A stretch of DNA of 9,643 nucleotides from Chloroflexota bacterium (lineage in GTDB: Bacteria > Chloroflexota > Anaerolineae > Promineifilales > Promineifilaceae). Each line of letters begins with the position of its first letter. The stretch's first letter is position 1. Positions 1 to 5,961 of this stretch are shown one piece after another. The stretch covers positions 1-9,643 of the forward strand of contig QQUD01000036.1 of NCBI GenBank assembly GCA_008501785.1. Reading direction: 5' to 3'. Both the position numbers and the translations under genes were made by a program. The notes beneath the pieces are model-generated. The model did not search any database, had not been told where the DNA came from, and was given only the letters and a program-made list of their open reading frames with translations.

Positions 1-1
1 T

Positions 2-391
2 ACGGTCGATGCGTACACGCATCGCATTGGACGCACGGGACGCGCCAAAGAGAGTGGTGAAGCGTTCACGTTTGTGTTGGCTGAAGAAGCAAGCATGGTG
101 CGCGATATTGAACGGCTGCTGGGCAAAAGAATTGAACGCAGACGGCTGCCAGATTTTGATTACGGTGAATTTGTGCCAGAAGATCAGTTGAAATCGAATG
201 GCAGTAATCGATCTCAGGGAAACGGCCGTTACCGCAACAACGGCTCTGGCAATCGTAATAACGGCTCTGGCAATCGCACTAACGGCCGTTCTCGCAACAA
301 CAACGGCAACAACTCTCGCAATCGTAACAACAACCAAACTCGCAGCCGCTCCTCACAAAGCAAGCGGTATGCACAGAATAGTAAACGGTAA
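2..391 (+). CDS. DEAD-box ATP-dependent RNA helicase, C-terminal fragment (RhlE-like)
   Basis: The gene runs off the left edge, leaving the last 129 residues. Residues 5-15 read YTHRIGRTGRA, which is helicase motif VI of DEAD-box proteins; its arginines contact the ATP gamma-phosphate between the two RecA domains. The following stretch (GEAFTFVLAEEASMVRDIER, then LLGKRIERRRLPDFDY) matches the end of RecA domain 2 in RhlE-type helicases. Such enzymes unwind short RNA duplexes in ribosome assembly and mRNA decay. From about residue 60 the chain becomes a low-complexity basic tail with repeated NNGSGNR-like units, then N/R/S-rich sequence, ending KR. Tails like this usually bind RNA without specificity. 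Two copies of the decamer AACGGCCGTT lie inside the tail and code Asn-Gly-Arg. The stop at 389-391 lies within the heptamer array that follows. The family call is firm; the subfamily is less certain. Confidence 0.9.
   Translation, partial: TVDAYTHRIGRTGRAKESGEAFTFVLAEEASMVRDIERLLGKRIERRRLPDFDYGEFVPEDQLKSNGSNRSQGNGRYRNNGSGNRNNGSGNRTNGRSRNNNGNNSRNRNNNQTRSRSSQSKRYAQNSKR
221..230. repeat. Palindromic decamer AACGGCCGTT, copy 1
   Basis: Exact copy inside the helicase tail, read as Asn-Gly-Arg. By hand count the 100 nt before it hold G29/C16. Confidence 0.7.
281..290. repeat. Palindromic decamer AACGGCCGTT, copy 2
   Basis: Exact copy, again in the Asn-Gly-Arg frame of the helicase tail. The next 70 nt (291-360) hold C27/G9, whereas the DNA before copy 1 is G-rich. 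Confidence 0.7.
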
Positions 392-470
392 TCGGTACAC
401 AGTAAACGGTAAAGGTAAACAGTGAACGGATCAACTGCTTACCTTTACTGCTCACCGCTTACCATTTACT
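381..470. repeat. Inverted array of ~7-nt units (GTAAACG family) after the helicase gene
   Basis: The left arm (381-428) is a head-to-tail run of units, mostly seven bases: GTAAACG, GTAATCG, GTACACA, GTAAACG, GTAAAG, GTAAAC(A), GTGAACG. After a short spacer (429-436) the right arm (437-470) carries the same units reversed: GCTTACC, TTTACTG, CTCACCG, CTTACCA, TTTACT. The arms can pair imperfectly into a long hairpin. The helicase stop codon falls in the second unit. No T-run follows directly, only TCCCCTCCCCCCC, so this is not a textbook intrinsic terminator. It may still end or protect the helicase transcript, or be a copy of a dispersed intergenic repeat. Confidence 0.65.
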
Positions 471-557
471 TCCCCTCCCCCCCTTTCTCGTGTAATCTTG
501 TCGTGTAACAATCTTCATTTTTTGCAAAACAATCAATACTATGTAAAGGGTTTGGAT

Positions 558-725
558 ATGGAATACCGTGTTTTAGGGCGAACTGGCGTTAAGGTTTCTC
601 CGCTGTGTCTGGGTGCAATGAATTTTCCAGAACCCAATGGTGAGAAAGAGTCATTCGAAATCTTCAATCGGACGCTAGATGGCAGCATCAATTTTATTGA
701 TACAGCAAATGTTTACAATGCATGA
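558..725 (+). pseudogene. Aldo/keto reductase, truncated N-terminal remnant
   Basis: From ATG 558 (AAAGGG seven bases upstream) the frame encodes 55 residues: MEYRVLGRTGVKVSPLCLGA at the start and NFIDTANVYNA at the end. This is the first beta-alpha unit of an aldo/keto reductase, the NADPH-dependent TIM-barrel family. D48 and Y53 match the catalytic Asp and Tyr of the family tetrad. Family members are about 300-340 residues, and the sequence normally continues as a Gly/Ser-Glu motif after NVYNA. Here TGA follows at once, so the catalytic Lys and His and the cofactor site are missing. The frame remains open for 20 codons upstream of 558, but those residues do not match the family. An active protein is very unlikely. 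The remnant leads straight into a fragment of a different oxidoreductase. Confidence 0.85.
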
Positions 726-769
726 AGCAGCGCAGGCAATTGAAAAAAAGGTCCGATGTAGGATGCGAA

Positions 770-779
770 AACGGCCGTA
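770..779. repeat. Decamer, one mismatch (AACGGCCGTA)
   Basis: Nine of ten bases match AACGGCCGTT. The site lies close to where recognisable luciferase-family sequence begins. The skew change around it is weaker than at the other sites. Confidence 0.5.
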
Positions 780-926
780 TTTGGTACACCATACAAGGTT
801 GCAGCACAGCTATGGCGTTTTACAGACATGGGCGTAAAGCATTTCATATTCCGATTTGCCGATTTCCCAAACACAGACGCAGCGACTTTGTTTGCAGAGA
901 AGGCGATGCCGCAGCTATCAGGATGA
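777..926 (+). pseudogene. LLM-class (luciferase-like, F420-type) oxidoreductase, C-terminal remnant
   Basis: Read in the frame starting at 777, the DNA gives VFGTPYKVAAQLWRFTDMGV, KHFIFRFADFPNTDAA and then TLFAEKAMPQLSG before the stop at 924-926. The GTP-x-x-VA-x-x-L pattern, the D-x-GV-x-HFI-x-RF-x-DFP block and the final LFAE-x-x-x-P-x-L are the usual C-terminus of flavin- or F420-dependent luciferase-like monooxygenases. Upstream in this frame are stops at 738-740 (TGA) and 753-755 (TAG), and no start or N-terminal barrel is present, so this is a remnant of about 49 codons. It probably reached its place behind the aldo/keto reductase fragment by a deletion that fused two neighbouring oxidoreductase genes. 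A reading frame at 722-940 overlaps it in another phase and shows no family similarity. Confidence 0.75.
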
Positions 927-952
927 CAAGCAACCTCTGAAATGTATATAAT
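924..952 (+). promoter_or_regulatory. Sigma70-type promoter of the first plsY-like gene
   Basis: A perfect -10 box TATAAT (947-952) is preceded by TGACAA (924-929) with a 17-nt spacer; shifted by one base, ATGACA (923-928) matches TTGACA at five of six with an 18-nt spacer. A TG pair sits two bases before the -10 box. The predicted transcript start, near 959, leaves about 60 nt of leader before ATG 1019. The same layout recurs before the second paralogue, which supports function. Confidence 0.65.
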
Positions 953-1018
953 ATTGTAAAGAAATACCGGCCATATTTATTGTAAAACAAGCCAATTGTT
1001 TGCAATTTGGAGGGAAAT

Positions 1019-1735
1019 ATGAATGTAACGATTCTATTGGCCGCGATTTTACTCCCCTATTTCATTGGTTCACTTTCATTTGCCCGAATTGTCAGTCGTC
1101 TTGTTGCACCTGATGTCGATATCCACAATGTAGAAATGGACGTTACCGGAACCGGTCAAAAAAGAAAGATGCGTGCCATTGGCGCAAACACAGTGTCAAT
1201 GAAACTAGAGCCACGTGTTGGCTGTACAATCGGTATCCTAGATATTCTTAAAGGTTTTTTGCCAACCTTAGCATTTAGGCTACTTTATCCAGATCAACCG
1301 TATTTTTTTATTGCCGCTACATTTGCCATGGTCGGACACAATTGGCCTATTTATCATGGATTTAAAGGCGGACGTGGCATTTCCACATTTTACGGTGGAT
1401 TTTTTGCCATTGACTGGGTTGGGGCTTTAGTCACGTCAACCGCAGGCATGATTTTGGGAATGGTCGTTCTTAAAGATATGCTAATTGCGTTTCTGTCTGG
1501 TTTGTGGTTTATCTTGCCCTGGATGTGGCTTACAAAAGAGCAACCTCTTTTGTATTTGCTTTATGGGTTAGCTGTGAATGTCATATTTATGGTGGCGATG
1601 ATCCCAGAGATTCGAGAGGTAATTGCCGACCGGCGCAAACATGGAAAACAAGATATTGAAGTAACCATGGATCAAATGCCTATGGGACGTGGCATGAAGA
1701 AAATCATGGATCGGCTTGGGTTACTAAAGAAGTAA
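1019..1735 (+). CDS. plsY: PlsY-like acyl-phosphate:glycerol-3-phosphate acyltransferase, paralogue 1
   Basis: This 238-residue membrane protein belongs to the PlsY family, which transfers an acyl chain from acyl-phosphate to sn-glycerol-3-phosphate, the first committed step of phospholipid synthesis in most bacteria. Motif 1 is visible as IGS-x-SFARIVSR (residues 16-27), the D-x-LKG element at 75-79, and motif 3 as GHNWP (106-110) followed by FKGGRG (115-120). Several hydrophobic segments (about 3-23, 94-105, 124-150, 154-171, 178-196) support a polytopic fold. Motif 2, normally GSGNxGATNxxR, is degenerate: residues 55-68 read GANTVSMKLEPRVG, after an insert of roughly 20 polar residues. A hydrophilic basic C-terminal tail (199-238) makes it longer than the usual ~200 residues. 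I chose ATG 1019 because GGAGGG (1009-1014) lies just before it; an in-frame TTG at 1007 overlaps that site. Substrate specificity is uncertain. Confidence 0.82.
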   Translation: MNVTILLAAILLPYFIGSLSFARIVSRLVAPDVDIHNVEMDVTGTGQKRKMRAIGANTVSMKLEPRVGCTIGILDILKGFLPTLAFRLLYPDQPYFFIAATFAMVGHNWPIYHGFKGGRGISTFYGGFFAIDWVGALVTSTAGMILGMVVLKDMLIAFLSGLWFILPWMWLTKEQPLLYLLYGLAVNVIFMVAMIPEIREVIADRRKHGKQDIEVTMDQMPMGRGMKKIMDRLGLLKK

Positions 1736-1742
1736 TACGGGG

Positions 1743-1771
1743 TGACAAATAGGGAATCAACTGTTTATAAT
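1743..1771 (+). promoter_or_regulatory. Sigma70-type promoter of the second plsY-like gene
   Basis: TGACAA (1743-1748), a 17-nt spacer and TATAAT (1766-1771) repeat the arrangement found before the first paralogue, including a TG pair two bases ahead of the -10 box. The -10 box ends 69 nt before ATG 1840, against 67 nt in the first copy. The promoter therefore seems to have been duplicated with the gene. Confidence 0.65.
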
Positions 1772-1803
1772 GGAGCAAAGAGAATTAGGCCTTGTTCGAC
1801 GCA

Positions 1804-1823
1804 TAAACGAGCATCATCGTTTA
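1804..1823 (+). promoter_or_regulatory. Small hairpin in the leader of the second plsY-like gene
   Basis: TAAACGA and TCGTTTA form a 7-bp perfect stem with the six-base loop GCATCA. The hairpin ends seven bases before GGAGG (1830-1834) in the 5' leader. It could affect ribosome access, but a 7-bp A/T-rich stem can also occur by chance. Confidence 0.3.
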
Positions 1824-1839
1824 CATCCTGGAGGAACAC

Positions 1840-2559
1840 ATGGAAATAACAATTCTGCTGGCCGCAATTTTGCTCCCCTATTTCATTGGTTCAATTTCAT
1901 TTGCCCGTATCGTTAGTCGCATTGTCGCGCCAGAAGTCGATATTCACAATGTGGAAATGGACATTCCCGGCACCGACCAAAAAATGAAGATGAGTGCTAT
2001 GGGTGGCAATACAGTTTCAATGAAATTAGGCCCCCGCGTCGGCTGTACAATCGGTATGCTCGACATTCTCAAAGGGTTTTTGCCCACCCTGGCATTTAGA
2101 TACCTTTATCCAGATGATCCATACTTTTTTATAGCCGCCACATTTGCAATGGTTGGCCACAATTGGCCCATTTTTTACAAATTTAAAGGTGGACGTGGCG
2201 TTTCCACCTTTTATGGTGGCTTTTTTGCCATTGATTGGATTGGCGCATTGGTCACATCAACGGTAGGCATGATTTTTGGCATGGTGGTGCTGAAAGATAT
2301 GCTGGTTGCGTTTCTGGCCGGATTGTGGCTCATATTCCCTTGGATGTGGCTCACAAAAGACCAACCGGGATATTATTTACTGTATGGTCTGGCTGTCAAT
2401 ATTATTTTTACAGTCGCCATGATCCCAGATATTCGAAATGTGATTGCGTACCGCAAAGAACACGGCAAAGAAGACATTGAAATGACAATGGATCAAATGC
2501 CCATGGGACGCGGTATGAAAAAAATCATGGATCGATTTAGATTACTGAAAAAAGTATAG
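1840..2559 (+). CDS. plsY: PlsY-like acyl-phosphate:glycerol-3-phosphate acyltransferase, paralogue 2
   Basis: A 239-residue tandem copy of the preceding gene. By hand alignment there are about 41 differences and no gaps over 238 positions, roughly 83% identity. All recognisable family elements are kept in the same places: IGS (16-18), D-x-LKG (75-79), GHNWP (106-110) and FKGGRG (115-120). Motif 2 is again non-canonical (GGNTVSMKLGPRVG, 55-68), so its divergence predates the duplication. Changes are mostly conservative in membrane segments; the clearest shifts are at 49-56, 112-114, 177-178 and 200-214. The start at ATG 1840 follows GGAGG (1830-1834) by five bases. The gap between the copies is 104 nt and holds a promoter. 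The PlsY family assignment is good; whether the two copies differ in acyl donor or acceptor cannot be read from sequence. Confidence 0.82.
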   Translation: MEITILLAAILLPYFIGSISFARIVSRIVAPEVDIHNVEMDIPGTDQKMKMSAMGGNTVSMKLGPRVGCTIGMLDILKGFLPTLAFRYLYPDDPYFFIAATFAMVGHNWPIFYKFKGGRGVSTFYGGFFAIDWIGALVTSTVGMIFGMVVLKDMLVAFLAGLWLIFPWMWLTKDQPGYYLLYGLAVNIIFTVAMIPDIRNVIAYRKEHGKEDIEMTMDQMPMGRGMKKIMDRFRLLKKV

Positions 2560-2567
2560 TGTGTCGA

Positions 2568-2641
2568 AATTGAAAGGGGTAAGAGGCAAGGAAGGCAAGA
2601 AAAACCTGGACCTTGCTCCTTGTCCTTTGCCCCTTTCAATT
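2568..2641. repeat. Long imperfect hairpin between plsY-like gene 2 and the phosphotransferase gene
   Basis: AATTGAAAGGGG (2568-2579) pairs perfectly with CCCCTTTCAATT (2630-2641). The stem continues with mismatches and a small bulge through CAAGGAAGGCAAG (2587-2599) against CTTGCTCCTTG (2612-2622), for a total stem near 30 bp and a loop around AAAAACCTGGAC. No T-run follows, and the next Shine-Dalgarno lies 17 nt downstream. It could stabilise the 3' end of the acyltransferase mRNA or be a dispersed repeat. I see no promoter between it and the next gene. Confidence 0.7.
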
Positions 2642-2670
2642 GAGTTTGCCTGCCATGCAAGGAGGGACCA

Positions 2671-5046
2671 ATGAACCAGCAGCGGCTCATTTATCGTTTA
2701 GGTGAACGGGGGATGCCTAAGTCTATTGGCAATAAGGCCAGTGGATTGCAAGCGTTGCGTACCAAAGGGTTTCGTGTGCCAAACACAATGGTTTGTACGT
2801 GGAATGCGTACCAGCAATACACACAAAACCAAACAGACCTGTTGTCACAACTTCAAACCGAACTAAGTGAAAATCTAAAAACAAATTGCACATATGCCGT
2901 GCGTTCCTCTGCCAATGTGGAGGATGGATTTGCGCATTCGTTTGCGGGGCAATTTACGAGTCGGCTAGATGTGCAAGGGGTGGATGCTGTATTGGCAGCA
3001 ATTCGCAACATTTGGAAGAGCACCAATGCAGATACAGTTCAGGCGTATGTGCAGCAGGCTGGTCGCGAACGTGATCAGATTCAGATGGCGGTGTTGATTC
3101 AGGAAATGGTTACGGCCGTTTCCTCCGGTGTCGCCTTCAGTAAGAATCCGGTAACGGCCGTTAACGAAGTTGTCATCGAAGCAGTTGCGGGACAAGGAGA
3201 ACGGTTGGTTCAAAGTGGTGTCACACCATCACGATGGACTGCACAAAACGGGCAAATTATTCAGGCATCGGAAGAGGCTGTGCTTGAAGAACCTGTGCTG
3301 ACTGAAATTGTCGAAACCACGCATCGCATTGCGAAAACATTTAAACAGGATGTCGATTTAGAATGGGCATATGACGGGCAGCATGTGTATTGGTTGCAGA
3401 TGCGGCCGATTACGAATTTGAGGGAAACGGCCGTTTATTCAAACGCCATCTCCAAAGAAATGCTCCCTGGATTCATCAAACCACTCGTTTGGTCTATCAA
3501 CGCCCCCCGCCACGAACACATCATCAAACAAGTCGTTGCCGAGATTATTGGCAATGATAAGTTTGAAAAGTCAGAACTAACCCGCACATTTTACTTCCAT
3601 GCCTATTTCAACAATACCGCCTTGGGCAACATGTTTTCTGCCATGGGGCTGCCCCCAGACTCCCTCGAAAACATGATGGGAATCAAGGCCAAAGCTGCTC
3701 AAAAACCAAAAATGAAAATGTCCTTCCAGGCATTACGGCACATGCCTCGGGTCATTGGCTTCATTCATCATAAATTGTGGTTTGGGCGTCAGCTTAAAAA
3801 GTTTTTCCCACAGATGGAAAAAAGAATCAAGGCATTTCCGATTAATGACCTTGAGCAGGCAAGCGAAGCAGATATTTTGGAATATATCGACACCTTACAC
3901 AATCTCAGTTTTCCCATTAGCTATCACACCACAGTCGGCATGATCTTAATGTTTGTCCATAACAAAATTTTAGACTCACGGCTGCGTAAATCTGGCTTTG
4001 GCTTGGAAGATTTCCACCTGACACACGGTATGGAAGAAATTCAAACATACGATCCAAACATTCAATTGGCTCAACTCACCCGCCAATTTCATGCCCTTTC
4101 CACCGAGCAGCAAAACCAGATTCAAAAAGCAACATTTGCAGAATTCCAACAGTTGCCAAATCTAAAACCGTTGCAAACAGCGTTAAATATTTTCATTGAA
4201 AAGTTTGGCTATCTCAGTGACAATACAAACGATTTTTCAACCACAACCTGGCGTGAAAAGCCAGATGTGATCCTCAATCTCATTAAACGCAGTGATTCAC
4301 AGCAGCGGCAAACAGCGCCTAAACCAAGATTCGAATCGCTGCCGCTTCCCAGGCTCCATCGACTTTTTCTGAACAACTTTTATCATCGAGCCAGACGGTT
4401 TTGTTACTATCGAGAAAGAATCAGTGCGCTGTATGCTTACAGCAACAATCTTTATCATGTTTTCTTCCTCGAATTAGGCCGCCGCTTGACAGAGCAAGGG
4501 ATTCTTGATAAACCTAACCATATCTTTTACCTCTATGAGTATGAAGTCAGGGCAATTGTCACGCAACAGGAACCTGAACACACAATTGCCACAACCATTC
4601 AAGAACGCATGGCCGAAATGAAGTCACTCGAAAAAATAGAGCTACCCAACACAATTTACGGCGATACGCCCCCTCCTGTCACGATCAGCAGCGAGAATAA
4701 ACTGAGTGGAACACCTACATCGAATGGCACCTATACCGGCGTCAGCCGGGTTGTGAAAGGCATTGCCGATTTTGACAAAGTGCAGCGGGGTGATGTGCTG
4801 ATCATTCCCTTTTCGGATGTGGGTTGGACACCGCTCTTTCGTCACGCCGGGGCTGTTATTGCTGAATCTGGCGGGATGCTCTCTCACAGCTCCATCATTG
4901 CCCGTGAATACAATATTCCCGCCGTCGTTTCGGTGAATGGCGCAATGAAATTGTCTGATGAAACTCTGGTAACAGTTGATGGTTATCAGGGCAAAATCTT
5001 CATTCACAATCATCCACAGCAAGCTATTGGAACGAGTACACTGTAA
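2671..5046 (+). CDS. PEP synthase/rifampicin phosphotransferase-like histidine-relay phosphotransferase
   Basis: The 791-residue soluble protein starts with a PPDK-type ATP-grasp domain (about 18-248): GNKASGL with K22, YAVRSSANVEDG with R78, SGVAFSKNPVT, then DLEWAYDG (E231) and the closing QMRPIT (Q243, R245). The middle region (about 250-675) is mostly helical and matches no motif I know. The end (about 679-785) is the swivelling phospho-histidine domain: GDVLIIPFSDVGWTPLF, AGAVIAESGGMLSHSSIIAR and EYNIPAVV, with H739 as the predicted phosphate carrier. The C-terminal PEP/pyruvate barrel of true PEP synthase and PPDK is absent. This order (ATP-grasp, helical acceptor-binding domain, His domain) is that of rifampicin phosphotransferase (about 865 residues), where ATP gives phospho-drug, AMP and phosphate. 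The acceptor here is unknown. AAGGAGG (2659-2665) sets the start. Composition changes abruptly at 3426: G-rich before, C-rich after. Confidence 0.85.
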   Translation: MNQQRLIYRLGERGMPKSIGNKASGLQALRTKGFRVPNTMVCTWNAYQQYTQNQTDLLSQLQTELSENLKTNCTYAVRSSANVEDGFAHSFAGQFTSRLDVQGVDAVLAAIRNIWKSTNADTVQAYVQQAGRERDQIQMAVLIQEMVTAVSSGVAFSKNPVTAVNEVVIEAVAGQGERLVQSGVTPSRWTAQNGQIIQASEEAVLEEPVLTEIVETTHRIAKTFKQDVDLEWAYDGQHVYWLQMRPITNLRETAVYSNAISKEMLPGFIKPLVWSINAPRHEHIIKQVVAEIIGNDKFEKSELTRTFYFHAYFNNTALGNMFSAMGLPPDSLENMMGIKAKAAQKPKMKMSFQALRHMPRVIGFIHHKLWFGRQLKKFFPQMEKRIKAFPINDLEQASEADILEYIDTLHNLSFPISYHTTVGMILMFVHNKILDSRLRKSGFGLEDFHLTHGMEEIQTYDPNIQLAQLTRQFHALSTEQQNQIQKATFAEFQQLPNLKPLQTALNIFIEKFGYLSDNTNDFSTTTWREKPDVILNLIKRSDSQQRQTAPKPRFESLPLPRLHRLFLNNFYHRARRFCYYRERISALYAYSNNLYHVFFLELGRRLTEQGILDKPNHIFYLYEYEVRAIVTQQEPEHTIATTIQERMAEMKSLEKIELPNTIYGDTPPPVTISSENKLSGTPTSNGTYTGVSRVVKGIADFDKVQRGDVLIIPFSDVGWTPLFRHAGAVIAESGGMLSHSSIIAREYNIPAVVSVNGAMKLSDETLVTVDGYQGKIFIHNHPQQAIGTSTL
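3111..3120. repeat. Decamer, one mismatch (TACGGCCGTT)
   Basis: Read as Thr-Ala-Val in the ATP-grasp domain. With the exact copy at 3153 it brackets a short stretch that is less G-rich than its surroundings. Confidence 0.5.
3153..3162. repeat. Palindromic decamer AACGGCCGTT, copy 3
   Basis: Exact copy; perfect symmetry extends to 12 bp (3152-3163). It reads Thr-Ala-Val just after NPV in the ATP-grasp domain. It differs from the other exact copies in that G-rich sequence resumes after it. Confidence 0.65.
3426..3435. repeat. Palindromic decamer AACGGCCGTT, copy 4, at a compositional break
   Basis: Exact copy (12-bp symmetry, 3425-3436), read as Thr-Ala-Val at the boundary between the ATP-grasp and middle domains. 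Hand counts: G30/C13 in the 95 nt before (3331-3425), C37/G14 in the 104 nt after (3437-3540). Confidence 0.75.
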
Positions 5047-5064
5047 AATAAATTGTTACATCAT

Positions 5065-5123
5065 TTTCCCGGAAGCTTTGAATCAATGTCTCAAGCAAAA
5101 TCAAATTCTCAGCTTCCGGGAAA
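5065..5123. repeat. Inverted repeat with 13-bp perfect arms downstream of the phosphotransferase gene
   Basis: TTTCCCGGAAGCT (5065-5077) and AGCTTCCGGGAAA (5111-5123) are exact reverse complements, separated by 33 nt. The left arm begins 19 nt after the stop codon. There is no T-run, and the loop is long for an intrinsic terminator. It could be a weak terminator, an mRNA-stabilising stem, an operator for the ABC genes 80 nt further on, or a dispersed repeat. Confidence 0.65.
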
Positions 5124-5202
5124 GTCGATAAACTTCAAACCATATCCCGCTCAGGCCGGTTTTCCACCGCGCCAAGCAGCATCAAAAAGCAGGTAAATCA
5201 TT

Positions 5203-5961
5203 ATGAGCATTTTGGAAGCAATCGGTTTACGAAAAAAATACGAATTGGGTGAACATGCCGTCAATGCATTAGACGGCGTGGACTTCGTCGTGGAAAAAGG
5301 TGAGTTTGTGGGCATCATGGGGCCTTCGGGCAGCGGAAAATCAACGCTGCTGCATTTGCTTGGCGGCTTAGACAAACCAACCGATGGCGAAGTCACCTTG
5401 GCAGGCAAGCGATTGTCGTTGCTCAATGAAAATGAATCGACGCTGGTGCGACGGCATAATGTGGGGTTTGTCTTTCAATTTTACAATTTGCTGCCCACGC
5501 TCTCCGCTGCGGAAAATATTCTGCTGCCCATTCTGATTGACGGACAGGATAGTGATAAATATGAAGATCGCCTGACTCGTATTTTGGAAATGGTGGGTCT
5601 GAGCGGACGGCGGGATCATAAGCCAGATCAGCTCTCTGGTGGCGAACAGCAGCGAGTGTCGTTGGCACGGGCGCTGGTCACGGAGCCAGCGATTGTGCTG
5701 GCCGATGAACCGACGGGGAACCTGGACACAAAAACGGGTGTGTCGATTATGAATTTGCTGCGCCGCTCGTGTGATGAATTGAATCAGGCAATTGTGGTGG
5801 TCACACACGATCCAACGGCATCGGCGTATGCAGACCGCGTCGTGTTTTTGCGAGACGGCGTGGTTGTGAAAGAGCTTCGTTTCGAATCAGAGAAAGATTT
5901 GAATGAACGCCGCCGAGCGGTGATGGCCACGATGGAGGATTTAGAGGCGGTGATGTTATGA
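5203..5961 (+). CDS. ABC transporter ATP-binding protein, MacB/LolD type
   Basis: The 252-residue cytoplasmic ATPase has every ABC motif in order: Walker A GPSGSGKST (40-48), Q-loop Q92 in VFQFYNLLPTL, signature LSGGEQQ (144-150), Walker B IVLADEP with catalytic E169, D-loop GNLD (172-175) and the H-loop H202 in VTHD. The FYNLLPTLSAAENILLP block and the signature LSGGEQQRV are typical of the LolD/MacB/FtsE class, whose ATPases drive FtsX-like permeases by mechanotransmission rather than by opening a membrane channel. A charged extension (about 225-252) follows the ABC core. The stop overlaps the next start by ATGA (5958-5961), so the two genes are translationally coupled and make one complex. 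The start at ATG 5203 has only a weak AGG element (5191-5193). No adaptor gene is present in the window. Confidence 0.95.
   Translation: MSILEAIGLRKKYELGEHAVNALDGVDFVVEKGEFVGIMGPSGSGKSTLLHLLGGLDKPTDGEVTLAGKRLSLLNENESTLVRRHNVGFVFQFYNLLPTLSAAENILLPILIDGQDSDKYEDRLTRILEMVGLSGRRDHKPDQLSGGEQQRVSLARALVTEPAIVLADEPTGNLDTKTGVSIMNLLRRSCDELNQAIVVVTHDPTASAYADRVVFLRDGVVVKELRFESEKDLNERRRAVMATMEDLEAVML

Noticed and set aside
381..470. CRISPR array
   Set aside because: Units are only about 7 nt, contiguous and in inverted orientation, with no spacers and no cas genes nearby.
722..940. 72-codon + strand frame across the oxidoreductase scar
   Set aside because: Family similarity to the LLM C-terminus is in another phase (777-926). 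This frame has no motif and overlaps the promoter of the next gene.
1007..1018. TTG start four codons upstream for acyltransferase 1
   Set aside because: It overlaps the GGAGGG ribosome site for ATG 1019, and the paralogue starts at the position equivalent to 1019.
2671..5046. Full-length PEP synthase (ppsA) or PPDK
   Set aside because: The protein ends shortly after the phospho-His domain. The PEP/pyruvate barrel with its catalytic cysteine region is missing, so the ppsA symbol is not justified.
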